The translations under genes and the position numbers were made by a program. Positions 37,837-46,456 of a stretch of DNA of 64,000 bases are shown in pieces; within the stretch, counting starts at the first letter, position 1; each line of letters begins with the position of its first letter. The notes under the pieces are model-generated. The model saw nothing but the letters and a program-made list of their open reading frames with translations. It searched no databases and was not told where the DNA came from. Location of the stretch: contig NZ_JAIVFX010000035.1 of assembly GCF_020829625.1 (NCBI RefSeq), positions 1 to 64,000 on the forward strand. The letters run 5' to 3'. This stretch comes from Nostoc sp. XA010. Lineage in GTDB: Bacteria; Cyanobacteriota; Cyanobacteriia; Cyanobacteriales; Nostocaceae.

Positions 37837-37992
37837 TTGAATCGCTGGTTAAAAAGTCGGTTGGATCGGCGTGAATTGAGAAACTACATCTCGAACAAAA
37901 ATTATCACGTCACCTTACTAACTCTGATTATTTAGAAATCATTCAAAAGTAAAAACAAAGAATTCCCCATATCTAAATTGCAGGAACTAAGG

Positions 37993-39057
37993 ATGTTAAA
38001 AAATTTCTGGTACGCTTGCGAATTCAGCAAAGCCGTCACCAACCAACCCAAGCAAATCGTGATGCTAAAGCAGAAATTTGTCCTCTATCGCAACTCTCAA
38101 GGACAAGTGATAGCCCTCAAAGATCAGTGTCCCCATCGCGGCGCTGCCCTCTCTATGGGCTGGATTGACAACGACTGCATTCGCTGTCCTTATCATGGAT
38201 GGCAATTCCAAGCAGATGGGCGATGTGTTGATATACCTTCTAATGCACCTGAAACTCCTATTCCTCCAAAAGCTCGTGTCGAGACTTACCCAGTGCAAGA
38301 AAAATATGGGTTTGTTTGGATGTTTTATGGGGATTTACCAGAGGCAGAACGTCCGCCAATTCCACCTTTGCCAGAATATGATGACCCAAATTTTCATCCC
38401 ATCTTTGTGGAAGTAAAATTTAATGCTCACTATACGCGCGTCATCGAAAATGCTCTTTGCCCGTCTCACATAGCAACCGTCCACGCAAATTCATTTGGTG
38501 CAGGTTTCGCTCAAGATCCAACGATTAAACCCTATGAGGTTCAAGAAGAAAACTGGAGCTTCAACGCTAAATTGAAATATTCTAATTTCACCAAGCCCAA
38601 AGGAATCTTTCGATTCTTTTTCCGTCCATCGCGCACTGAGATAAATGCAAAGACTACCTTTTACCTGCCGAATATTACAATCCTTGAGAGTGACTTTGTT
38701 CGCGGCAAGATGTTGAATTTCGCTATCCATCTTCCTATTGATGAGAACACCACTATTACGAAGCGAATTCAATTCCGCAATGTTTTCAAACAACGCTGGG
38801 CAGATAGGTTATTTGTAAAGTTTCACTACAAGGTTTGTGATGAAGACAGGGCAGTTAGTGAGTCGCAATATCCCAGAGTTATTCCCGACAGTCTCTCAGA
38901 AGAAGTGCATACTGTTTCTGATGCCTTGCCTCTTGCTTACCGTAAACTTCGTCAAAAATATCTGAAGATGGGCTGGGGTTTGGAGCCGTCTGAGAGCAAA
39001 TTGGACAACTCGAACGGAAATCTAATGCAACCTTCTTCTCCTTCACTGGTGAACTAG
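37993..39057 (+). CDS. Rieske non-haem iron oxygenase 1 (PaO/CAO-like)
   Basis: The protein has 354 residues from ATG 37993, which follows AGGA; an upstream TTG is in frame but less likely. The Rieske [2Fe-2S] site is C46-P-H48 and C65-P-Y-H68. The iron-site motif reads ENALC156PSH159IATVH164: both His ligands are there but the Asp that usually precedes them and bridges to the Rieske cluster is Cys156. The C-terminal domain is of the kind in pheophorbide a oxygenase, chlorophyllide a oxygenase and related enzymes, which act on tetrapyrrole macrocycles. The first ~115 residues are nearly identical to the next gene, but the rest diverges. No transmembrane helices are evident. Confidence 0.9.
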   Translation: MLKNFWYACEFSKAVTNQPKQIVMLKQKFVLYRNSQGQVIALKDQCPHRGAALSMGWIDNDCIRCPYHGWQFQADGRCVDIPSNAPETPIPPKARVETYPVQEKYGFVWMFYGDLPEAERPPIPPLPEYDDPNFHPIFVEVKFNAHYTRVIENALCPSHIATVHANSFGAGFAQDPTIKPYEVQEENWSFNAKLKYSNFTKPKGIFRFFFRPSRTEINAKTTFYLPNITILESDFVRGKMLNFAIHLPIDENTTITKRIQFRNVFKQRWADRLFVKFHYKVCDEDRAVSESQYPRVIPDSLSEEVHTVSDALPLAYRKLRQKYLKMGWGLEPSESKLDNSNGNLMQPSSPSLVN

Positions 39058-39069
39058 TATTTCAAAATT

Positions 39070-39130
39070 AGATTTTGAAAGGGTTTCAAGGTTTACCTCC
39101 AATAGAGACTAAAGCCGGCAAACCCTTATA
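39070..39130 (+). terminator. Possible hairpin between the two Rieske genes
   Basis: AAGGGTTT at about 39078 faces AAACCCTT at about 39120 with a ~35-bp loop and no clear T-run. It is a weak candidate that could attenuate read-through or stabilise the upstream transcript. Confidence 0.25.
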
Positions 39131-39192
39131 TTGCAAACTATCAATTTTGTAACCCTAGAGTTTTATCTCAATAAAAGCAGGAGCTAAGAGTA

Positions 39193-40269
39193 ATGAAGAA
39201 CTTGAAAAACTTTTGGTACGTTTGTGAACTCAGCACAAACATCACTAAGCAACCCAAACAAATCGTGATATTTCAGCAGAGATTTGTCCTCTATCGCAAT
39301 TCTCAAGGACAAGTTGTAGCCCTAAAAGATCAGTGTCCTCATCGTGGCGCTGCCCTCTCTATGGGCTGGATTGACAACGACTGCATTCGTTGTCCTTATC
39401 ATGGATGGCAATTCCAAGCAGATGGGAGATGTGTTAATATACCTTCTAACGCACCTGAAACGCCTATTCCTCCAAAAGCTCGCGTCGAAACTTATCCAAT
39501 TCAGGAAAAATACGGGTTTGTTTGGATGTTTTTAGGAGAGTTACCAGAAGCAGAACGTCCGCCTTTGCCCTCAAATCTTCCGGAATATCTATTTACAAGT
39601 ATGCGTTCTGCTACCCATGTGGATCTTGATCATGCTAACTATGTCCGTCTCATGGAAACGAATCTTGACTTTGCTCATGTCATTGCTGTCCATCGGAAAA
39701 GTTTTGGTCAAAGAATTCCACTGAATTCAACTGTTAGATATCAAGTTGAGGAGGATGACTGGAGCGCTGTTGCTAAATTCACCTATGGTTCTTTAAATAA
39801 CTCCAAAAAAGTCTTGAACTTTTTACTGGGTGGACGTCCGCAATCGACGCTAAGATTGAGCTTTTACCTACCTAACCTTACCCTAGCTGAAATTAGTGTA
39901 GGTGGAGATACTAGATTTCCGATCAAGTTTGCAATTCTAGCAGGTTACTGTCCAATTGATGAAAACACAACTTCTGTCAAACGTATTTTCTTCCGTAACA
40001 CTCTACCCCTACCCTGGTTAGATAAGTTGTTCATTAAGCTTGACTATATACTGGCTCACGAAGATACGGTAGTCGCTGAAACTTTAATTCCTCAGTCGCT
40101 TCCTGAACCATCAGAAGAACTTCACGTTGCTGCTGATGCTCTGAATATCACTTTGCGTAAACTTCAGCAAAAATATTTAGCAAAAGGCTGGAGTCTAGAG
40201 CCGTCTGGAAGCAAATCAGATTATTCAAACGGGCATTCAGCAAAACATTCTGCTGTGTTGGTGAATTAG
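39193..40269 (+). CDS. Rieske non-haem iron oxygenase 2 (PaO/CAO-like)
   Basis: This 358-residue protein follows an AGGAG ribosome site. The Rieske site is CPHRGAALSMGW and CPYHGW. The mononuclear iron motif reads METNLD159FAH162VIAVH167, with the bridging Asp and both His ligands present. It therefore looks catalytically complete, unlike its neighbour. The N-terminal ~115 residues and their nucleotides are almost the same as in gene 1 (FVLYRNSQGQVVALKDQCPH), while the substrate-binding half differs strongly. It probably oxygenates a tetrapyrrole ring, using an unidentified reductase. The sequence before it ends with the same kind of leader as gene 1, which supports tandem duplication. Confidence 0.92.
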   Translation: MKNLKNFWYVCELSTNITKQPKQIVIFQQRFVLYRNSQGQVVALKDQCPHRGAALSMGWIDNDCIRCPYHGWQFQADGRCVNIPSNAPETPIPPKARVETYPIQEKYGFVWMFLGELPEAERPPLPSNLPEYLFTSMRSATHVDLDHANYVRLMETNLDFAHVIAVHRKSFGQRIPLNSTVRYQVEEDDWSAVAKFTYGSLNNSKKVLNFLLGGRPQSTLRLSFYLPNLTLAEISVGGDTRFPIKFAILAGYCPIDENTTSVKRIFFRNTLPLPWLDKLFIKLDYILAHEDTVVAETLIPQSLPEPSEELHVAADALNITLRKLQQKYLAKGWSLEPSGSKSDYSNGHSAKHSAVLVN

Positions 40270-40496
40270 ATTGCACATCATAGGCAGTGTTATCAATTCA
40301 AACAGATAACAGAAGCCGCCAAATAAATTGCACCCAAAAAGTCATAGACAGTTCTGATTCCAGCTTACTTAATTGCTGATCCCTTCTAGTAAGTTTGTAT
40401 TTACACAAGTCATTTTGTCTTCTGTCTGACAATCCATTTCTCTGTTTGATGATCTGCACGAATTCGTAAACAACTAAACAAGGAATTCTTTGATAT

Positions 40497-41549
40497 ATGC
40501 AAAACTATAGGTTATTGCAAGTAGCCCGAGGTGAAGTACTGGATCGTCCGCCTGTGTGGATCATGCGCCAAGCGGGTCGCTATATGAAGGTCTATCGGGA
40601 TTTACGCCAAAAATATCCCTCTTTTCGAGAGCGTTCTGAAAACCCTGATTTGGCAGTGGAAATTTCGCTGCAACCTTTCTATGCCTTTAAGCCCGATGGG
40701 GTGATTATGTTCTCAGATATTCTCACGCCGCTACCTGGTATTGGCATACCGTTTGATATTATCGAAAGCAAGGGCCCAGTATTTGAAAACCCAATCCGTA
40801 CACAGGTGCAAATTGATGCGCTCACACCCCTTGATCCCGAAACATGTTTGCCATTTGTGCGCGAGATTCTGACAACACTGCACAAAGAAGTGAATGGTCA
40901 AGCAACTATTTTGGGGTTTGTTGGCGCTCCTTGGACGCTAGCTGCTTATTGCATTGAAGGCAAAAGTTCAAAAGACTACGCCATCATTAAGGGTATGGCT
41001 TATTCACAGCCAACCATGCTGCATCAATTTCTCGCAAAACTTGCAGATGCGATCGCCATTTATGCGCGTTATCAAATTGATTCTGGGGCACAGGTAGTGC
41101 AACTGTTTGATTCTTGGGCAGGACAACTCAGCCCTCACGATTTTAAGACGTTCTCTCTACCTTATCTGCAACGGGTCGTGCAACAAGTCAAAGCAACCCA
41201 CCCAGACACACCCCTGATTCTGTATATCAACAACAGCGCTGGAATCCTGGACTTCATGGCACACTCTGGCGTAGATATCGTTAGCGTAGACTGGACTGTT
41301 GATATGGCAGTGGCACGGCAACGGCTCGGTGCAGATATTGGAGTTCAAGGAAATATTGATCCGTGTGCCTTATTTGGTTCTCAAGAGTTTATCCGCAACT
41401 GCATTATCGACACAATAAACAAAGCAGGGAACCAAAAACACATTATGAACCTCGGTCACGGTATTTTACAGAACACTCCAGAAGAGAATGTTGCTTTCTT
41501 TTTTGAAACTGTTAAACAATCCAACTATTTGTGCAATAATTCTAACTAA
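40497..41549 (+). CDS. hemE: Uroporphyrinogen decarboxylase (accessory copy)
   Basis: The 350-residue protein has all family signatures: PVWIMRQAGRYMKVYRDLR with the substrate-binding Arg residues, MFSDILTPL with the catalytic Asp, GFVGAPWTLAAY, QLFDSWAG, and NLGHGILQNTPEENV. It converts the four acetates of uroporphyrinogen to methyls in the cytoplasm. Length is standard. hemC starts 6 nt downstream, so the two are translationally linked. Nothing suggests loss of function. Confidence 0.96.
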   Translation: MQNYRLLQVARGEVLDRPPVWIMRQAGRYMKVYRDLRQKYPSFRERSENPDLAVEISLQPFYAFKPDGVIMFSDILTPLPGIGIPFDIIESKGPVFENPIRTQVQIDALTPLDPETCLPFVREILTTLHKEVNGQATILGFVGAPWTLAAYCIEGKSSKDYAIIKGMAYSQPTMLHQFLAKLADAIAIYARYQIDSGAQVVQLFDSWAGQLSPHDFKTFSLPYLQRVVQQVKATHPDTPLILYINNSAGILDFMAHSGVDIVSVDWTVDMAVARQRLGADIGVQGNIDPCALFGSQEFIRNCIIDTINKAGNQKHIMNLGHGILQNTPEENVAFFFETVKQSNYLCNNSN

Positions 41550-41555
41550 CGCTAT

Positions 41556-42563
41556 ATGACTACACTCCATTCCACTTCATCTACGATTTACAGTTCTACT
41601 CGCACAATTCGCATTGGTTCTCGTAAAAGCCAACTAGCTCTGATTCAAACTTACTGGGTGCAAGAACAACTCCAGAAACGCTTTCCTAATATTTCTTTTG
41701 AAGTTCAAACTATGTCCACCCAAGGTGACAAAATCTTAGATGTTGCCTTAGCCAAAATTGGGGACAAGGGACTTTTCACTAAAGAACTTGAATTGGCAAT
41801 TTTAAACGAAGAGATTGACTTTGCTGTTCACTCCCTTAAGGATCTGCCGACTCGTTTGCCAGAGGGGTTAATGTTAGCAGCTGTAACAGAACGGGAAAAC
41901 CCAGCAGATGCTTTAGTTGTGCATGAAAAATACAAAGATAAGCAAATTGATACGCTACCAGAAGGTACAGTGATTGGTACATCTTCCCTACGACGGCTAG
42001 CACAGTTGCGCCACCAATTTCCCCACTTCACGTTTAAAGATGTGCGAGGAAACTTGAATACGCGGATAGCAAAGCTGGATGATGGGGAGTACGATGCATT
42101 GATTTTGGCAGTTGCCGGATTACAACGATTGGGGATGAGCGATGGCTGCGCCGGGTTGCACCTACGCATTCATCAAGTTTTGCCAACCGACGTTTCTCTC
42201 TATGCTGTCGGTCAAGGAGCCTTGGGCATTGAATGCCGTAGCGACGATCTAGAAGTGCTGTCGCTCCTTAAGGCAATTGAACACATCCCAACCCGCGATC
42301 GCGTTCTTGCCGAACGTGCCTTCTTACGGGAACTAGAAGGCGGTTGCCAAGTGCCAATTGGGGTTGATACCCAGTTGCAGGCAGATACACTAACGTTAAC
42401 GGGGTTAGTCGCCAGTGTGGATGGTAAACAGGTAGTAAAAGATTCTGTGACTGGTTTTGTTAACGAGGCAGAACAGCTAGGGATTCAACTGGCTCACAGT
42501 TTACGGCAACAGGGAGCGCAGGAGATTTTGGAGGAAATTTTTAAGACAGTCCACCGAGGCTAA
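41556..42563 (+). CDS. hemC: Hydroxymethylbilane synthase (accessory copy) with a 7-residue repeat-derived insertion
   Basis: The 335-residue protein polymerises four porphobilinogens. RIGSRKSQLALIQT, the HSLKDLPT motif with the catalytic Asp, GTSSLRR, DVRGNLNTR and Cys264 in ELEGGCQVPIG, which holds the dipyrromethane cofactor, are all present. Between RLGMSD and RIHQ, a normally continuous segment, seven residues (GCAGLHL) are inserted. They are encoded by the 21-nt core of a small repeat at 42139-42167. The insertion lies in a surface-like helix/loop and keeps the frame, so the enzyme may still fold. An N-terminal ~18-residue Ser/Thr-rich extension is also present. No hemD follows. Confidence 0.95.
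   Translation: MTTLHSTSSTIYSSTRTIRIGSRKSQLALIQTYWVQEQLQKRFPNISFEVQTMSTQGDKILDVALAKIGDKGLFTKELELAILNEEIDFAVHSLKDLPTRLPEGLMLAAVTERENPADALVVHEKYKDKQIDTLPEGTVIGTSSLRRLAQLRHQFPHFTFKDVRGNLNTRIAKLDDGEYDALILAVAGLQRLGMSDGCAGLHLRIHQVLPTDVSLYAVGQGALGIECRSDDLEVLSLLKAIEHIPTRDRVLAERAFLRELEGGCQVPIGVDTQLQADTLTLTGLVASVDGKQVVKDSVTGFVNEAEQLGIQLAHSLRQQGAQEILEEIFKTVHRG
42139..42167 (+). repeat. 29-nt HIP1-split small dispersed repeat in hemC
   Basis: GCGAT, 21 nt (GGCTGCGCCGGGTTGCACCTA without its last base), then CGC. Deleting the 21 nt restores GCGATCGC and a canonical HemC segment SDRIHQ, so this is direct evidence of insertion into a HIP1 site within a conserved enzyme. Confidence 0.85.
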
Positions 42564-42566
42564 TAC

Positions 42567-42598
42567 CAATTCGCAATTCGCAATTCGCAATTCGCAAT
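42567..42598. repeat. Heptanucleotide tandem repeat (STRR type), CAATTCG
   Basis: About 4.5 perfect copies of CAATTCG follow the hemC stop codon. Such short tandemly repeated heptamers are characteristic of heterocyst-forming cyanobacteria. Confidence 0.9.
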
Positions 42599-42876
42599 GA
42601 CACTCCTACGTCGCTAACGCAATTAAAAAACTTAGATACAGCAATGCTTTCAAGGTTTACATCTATATCAGATTTTTCGTGAAATGGTATAAGAAACTTG
42701 CTGGTAGAGCATATTTACCAAGAACGTAGAATAACCTGCATTGTTTCGTTACATCAAACGCATTTGATGGATGACTAATAGTAAAGGCGGGTTTAGCAGA
42801 TAAAACTTTAATGCAATTAAGGTTTGATGACAAAACTCGCCTCTACAAACCGTCCTTTTTATCTTTAATCACCACT

Positions 42877-43869
42877 ATGTTTCCAATTCATCGCCCTCGT
42901 CGCTTGAGAAGTCATCCGCAACTTCGTCGGATGGTGCGTGAGACTGTTTTGACAACCAGTGATTTTATCTACCCCCTCTTTGCCATACCTGGTAAAGGAA
43001 TTGCCAAAGAAGTGAAATCTATGCCTGGTGTTTACCAGTTGTCGGTAGACAAAATCGTGGAAGAAGCCAAAGAAGTTTACGACCTTGGCATCCCTGCAAT
43101 TATCCTATTTGGCATTCCTCAAGATAAAGACTTAGAAGCAACGGGCGCATGGCATGATTGTGGTATTGTGCAAAAAGCTGCTAGTGCTGTGAAACAAGCA
43201 GTTCCAGAACTAATTATCATTGCTGATACCTGTTTATGTGAATACACTAGTCATGGACACTGCGGCTATCTGGAAATTGGTGACTTGACTGGGCGCGTCT
43301 TGAATGATCCAACACTAGAGTTGCTGAAGAAAACAGCGATTTCTCAAGCTCAAGCTGGTGTAGATATCATCGCTCCTTCAGGGATGATGGACGGGTTTGT
43401 GCAGGCAATTCGGATTGGGTTGGATGAAGCTGGCCACCTTGACACTCCGATTCTTTCATATACCGCAAAGTATGCTTCGTCTTACTATGGCCCTTTCCGA
43501 GATGCTGCTGAGTCAACACCACAATTTGGCGATCGCCGCACATACCAAATGGACCCTGGTAATACCCGTGAAGCCCTCAAAGAAGTTGAACTTGATGTTG
43601 CTGAAGGGGCTGATATGCTCATGGTGAAGCCAGCCTTAGCATACATGGACATTATCTGGCGCGTTAAGGAAGCAAGCCAATTACCTGTTGCTGCTTATAA
43701 CGTTTCTGGCGAATATTCCATGATTAAAGCCGCAGCGCTCAACGGTTGGATAGACGAACAGCGAGTGGTCATGGAAACATTGACTGGCTTTAAACGGGCC
43801 GGTGCTGACTTAATTCTGACCTACCATGCCAAAGATGCTGCTCGTTGGTTAGCTAAACTTGGCAATTGA
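42877..43869 (+). CDS. hemB: Porphobilinogen synthase / 5-aminolevulinate dehydratase (accessory copy)
   Basis: The protein has 330 residues from ATG 42877 (MFPIHRPRRLRSHP). An ATG 66 nt upstream is in frame but adds a segment not seen in the family. It condenses two ALA to porphobilinogen. The zinc-type cysteine cluster DTCLCEYTSHGHCG and the two active-site lysines, K198 (TAKYASSYYGPF) and K251 (MVKPALAYMD), are present. The 313-nt gap before it contains heptamer repeats and a possible promoter. The protein is canonical in length and motifs. Confidence 0.95.
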   Translation: MFPIHRPRRLRSHPQLRRMVRETVLTTSDFIYPLFAIPGKGIAKEVKSMPGVYQLSVDKIVEEAKEVYDLGIPAIILFGIPQDKDLEATGAWHDCGIVQKAASAVKQAVPELIIIADTCLCEYTSHGHCGYLEIGDLTGRVLNDPTLELLKKTAISQAQAGVDIIAPSGMMDGFVQAIRIGLDEAGHLDTPILSYTAKYASSYYGPFRDAAESTPQFGDRRTYQMDPGNTREALKEVELDVAEGADMLMVKPALAYMDIIWRVKEASQLPVAAYNVSGEYSMIKAAALNGWIDEQRVVMETLTGFKRAGADLILTYHAKDAARWLAKLGN

Positions 43870-43874
43870 ACAAG

Positions 43875-44045
43875 AGGCAGGGGAGCAGGGAGCAGGGAGC
43901 AAGGGGGATATATTCAGCTAGGGATTACGAGAACCACTGGTGGAGAAGTGGGGGACTCAGACCCATGTTCCCCCCTTCATTACACGGCAGGAGTCAGGAG
44001 TCATTTCCCCCTGCTCCCTGCCCCCTTCCCCCTGCCTCTTTGTTG
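43875..44045. repeat. G/C-rich inverted repeat after hemB
   Basis: GGGAGCAGGGAGCAAGGGGG faces CCCCCTGCTCCCTGCCCCC across ~100 bp, forming a large hairpin. It is a typical intergenic Nostoc-type repeat, with no coding content; it may terminate or process the hemB transcript. Confidence 0.7.
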
Positions 44046-44161
44046 AACTTTCTAGCTCTGAAATTTTTGTGGAGTAAGAATCCTGCTTGTCCTACAAACT
44101 GAGCCGGCAAAATGCTCACCTCACAGGAATAGATATTCACCTTTCAGGAGATTAAGTTGAG

Positions 44162-45202
44162 ATGATAATGACTGCTTCGACTTCTCAAGCAACCCAATCC
44201 AAATCTTTACCTCCAGCTGATGCAAAGGCTAGAGTCAGCCAATTTATGCAGCAGTTGCAAGATAACATTTGTCAGGACTTGCAACAACTCGATGGCGTAG
44301 CTACATTTCAGGAAGATAGATGGGAACGGGCTGAAGGGGGTGGTGGGCGATCGCGCGTTCTCCGTGACGGTGCGGTCTTTGAACAAGGTGGAGTCAACTT
44401 CTCTGAAGTTTGGGGTTCCCATCTTCCATCCTCAATTTTGGCACAACGTCCGGAGGCAGCTGGACATAAATTTTATGCCACAGGCATTTCTATAGTGTTG
44501 CATCCTCGCAATCCTTATATACCAACGGTTCATCTCAATTACCGCTACTTTGAAGCAGGGCCAGTTTGGTGGTTTGGTGGTGGTATAGATTTAACACCTT
44601 ACTATCCTTTTGCTGAGGATGTGGCTCATTTCCATTCCACGCTCAAACAAGCGTGTGACGCTCACCATCCTGAGTATTATCCAGTATTTAAGCCCTGGTG
44701 CGACGAGTATTTTTATCTGAAACACCGTCAGGAAATGCGGGGGGTGGGCGGTATCTTCTTTGACTACCAAGATGGTCAAGGTCATCTGTATCGAGGCCCC
44801 AATATAGAAAATCCAGCTGCTGTTTATAGTAACCAAATTGGAACTATAGAACCACGTACCTGGGCAGAATTATTTGCTTTCGTGCATAGCTGTGGAGAGG
44901 CTTTTTTACCAGCATACGTGCCGATTGTAGAGCAGCGACGCTTTATGGAATATGGCGATCGCCAGCGTGACTTCCAGTTATATCGCAGAGGTCGCTACGT
45001 GGAATTCAACCTAGTTTATGACCGTGGAACAATCTTCGGTCTTCAAACAAATGGGCGCACAGAGTCAATTCTGATGTCGCTACCACCTGTAGTCCGTTGG
45101 GAATACGGCTATAAACCAGAACCTAATACACCAGAAGCCGAGTTGTATGAAACTTTTTTAAAGCCTCAAGATTGGGCTAGCTGGACATCTCAGGTCATAT
45201 AA
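44162..45202 (+). CDS. hemF: Coproporphyrinogen III oxidase (oxygen-dependent), cyanobacterial-type copy 2
   Basis: The 346-residue protein has the full canonical motif set: GGVNFSEVWGS, HPRNPYIPTVHLNYRYFE, WWFGGGIDLTPYYPF, FKPWCDEYF, RGVGGIFFDYQDG, RGRYVEFNLVYDRGT and ESILMSLPP. It also carries the insertion LYRGPNIENPAAVYSNQIG that marks this copy relative to the hemF at 32573. It would decarboxylate coproporphyrinogen III to protoporphyrinogen IX. An AGGAG site lies 11 nt upstream; ATG 44168 is an alternative start. devB follows after 33 nt, so export and synthesis genes look coupled. Confidence 0.95.
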   Translation: MIMTASTSQATQSKSLPPADAKARVSQFMQQLQDNICQDLQQLDGVATFQEDRWERAEGGGGRSRVLRDGAVFEQGGVNFSEVWGSHLPSSILAQRPEAAGHKFYATGISIVLHPRNPYIPTVHLNYRYFEAGPVWWFGGGIDLTPYYPFAEDVAHFHSTLKQACDAHHPEYYPVFKPWCDEYFYLKHRQEMRGVGGIFFDYQDGQGHLYRGPNIENPAAVYSNQIGTIEPRTWAELFAFVHSCGEAFLPAYVPIVEQRRFMEYGDRQRDFQLYRRGRYVEFNLVYDRGTIFGLQTNGRTESILMSLPPVVRWEYGYKPEPNTPEAELYETFLKPQDWASWTSQVI

Positions 45203-45235
45203 AAGAGCTATTAATTACTCCACACAGAACTCAAG

Positions 45236-46435
45236 ATGAACTTCCAACTATTATCAAAGCGTTCGCATCAATGGACGTTTGCCCTGATTGTTGCTGCCAC
45301 TGCCATCTCAGGCACAATTGTTTTCTATAGCATTTCCCAATTAAGACAGAATGCCCAGCCAACGGTCGTTGTAAAATCTGCTCCAATCGTTCGCAAAATC
45401 ACTGCTTTAGGACGCATAGAACCAGCAACGGAAGTTATCAAAGTCTCTGTACCTGCTACTCTGAGCAATGAGCGCGTGGCTAAACTGCTAGTGGAACGGG
45501 GCGATCGCGTTAAAGCAGGCCAGGTCATTGCAATCATGGATGCACAAGCTCGTTTGCAAAATGCCTTATTTGAAACGCAAGCACAGGTCAAGGTATCGCT
45601 CTCAGAACTAGCAAAGGTGAAAGCTGGCGCTAAATCTGGGGAAATTGCCGCCCAAAAAGCTGAAATTGTTCGCCTTCAAAAGCAGTTAAAAGGTGAAATT
45701 GCTAGTCAACAAGCCACGATTGCTCGTTGGCAAGCTGAGGTGCGAACTGCCAACTCTAACTACAATCGCTATTTCTCACTTTACAAAGAAGGAGCGATCG
45801 CTTCTTCAGAGCGAGATCAAAAGCTGCTTGTTTTAGAAACAACACAAGCACAGCTTAACGAAGCTAAAGCTAAACAAAACCAAACCGCAGATACAATACA
45901 GCAGCAAATCAGACAAGCCAGAGCTACTTTAGAGAAGATTACTGAGGTGCGTCCGGTTGATATACAGGCAGCTCAAGCTGAGGTAGATAAGGCAATCTCA
46001 GCAGTCAAAAAGGCTAATGGTGACTTAGCTGAAGCATACATCCGCGCACCGATGGCAGGTCGCATTCTCGATATTTACGCTAAACCTGGAGAAGTCGTTG
46101 GCACAGATGGCATTGCTGAACTGGGACAAACTAACCAGATGCAAGTCGTGGCGGAGGTTTATCAGACTGATATTGAGAAAATTCAGCAAGGTCAACCAGC
46201 GATGATCACAAGCGAATCATTTTCTGGTAATCTTCGTGGAACCGTTCGTTTAATTGGGTTACAAGTCATCCCTCAAGAAGTGACTAGTGGCGAACCCGGA
46301 GAAAATCTTGATCGCAAGGTAATTCAAGTGAGAATTCAACTCAATCCAGACGATAGCCGACGGGTTGCGAATTTAACCAACTTGCAGGTACAAGTCGCTA
46401 TTCAACCCAAGGCGTTATCAAGCAATAGTCAGTAA
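45236..46435 (+). CDS. devB: DevB-family membrane-fusion protein of an ABC exporter
   Basis: The 399-residue protein has an N-terminal transmembrane helix (WTFALIVAATAISGTIVFY), a biotinyl-lipoyl half-motif (VAKLLVERGDRVKAGQVIA), a long coiled-coil hairpin at about 110-260, and the second lipoyl/beta-barrel part (AYIRAPMAGRILDIYAKPGE). It bridges an inner-membrane ABC transporter to an outer-membrane TolC-like channel. It starts 33 nt after hemF-2 and precedes devC by 21 nt. In heterocyst-forming cyanobacteria related proteins export glycolipids. Here the neighbourhood suggests export of a tetrapyrrole product, which is inference. Confidence 0.9.
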   Translation: MNFQLLSKRSHQWTFALIVAATAISGTIVFYSISQLRQNAQPTVVVKSAPIVRKITALGRIEPATEVIKVSVPATLSNERVAKLLVERGDRVKAGQVIAIMDAQARLQNALFETQAQVKVSLSELAKVKAGAKSGEIAAQKAEIVRLQKQLKGEIASQQATIARWQAEVRTANSNYNRYFSLYKEGAIASSERDQKLLVLETTQAQLNEAKAKQNQTADTIQQQIRQARATLEKITEVRPVDIQAAQAEVDKAISAVKKANGDLAEAYIRAPMAGRILDIYAKPGEVVGTDGIAELGQTNQMQVVAEVYQTDIEKIQQGQPAMITSESFSGNLRGTVRLIGLQVIPQEVTSGEPGENLDRKVIQVRIQLNPDDSRRVANLTNLQVQVAIQPKALSSNSQ

Positions 46436-46456
46436 ACACTCTAATATCAAAATTTT

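Noticed and set aside
36496..45202. Cluster as the organism's housekeeping haem/chlorophyll genes
   Set aside because: Cyanobacterial housekeeping hem genes are normally scattered, and here they are packed with tailoring and export genes plus a divergent second hemF; not fully excluded without the rest of the genome.
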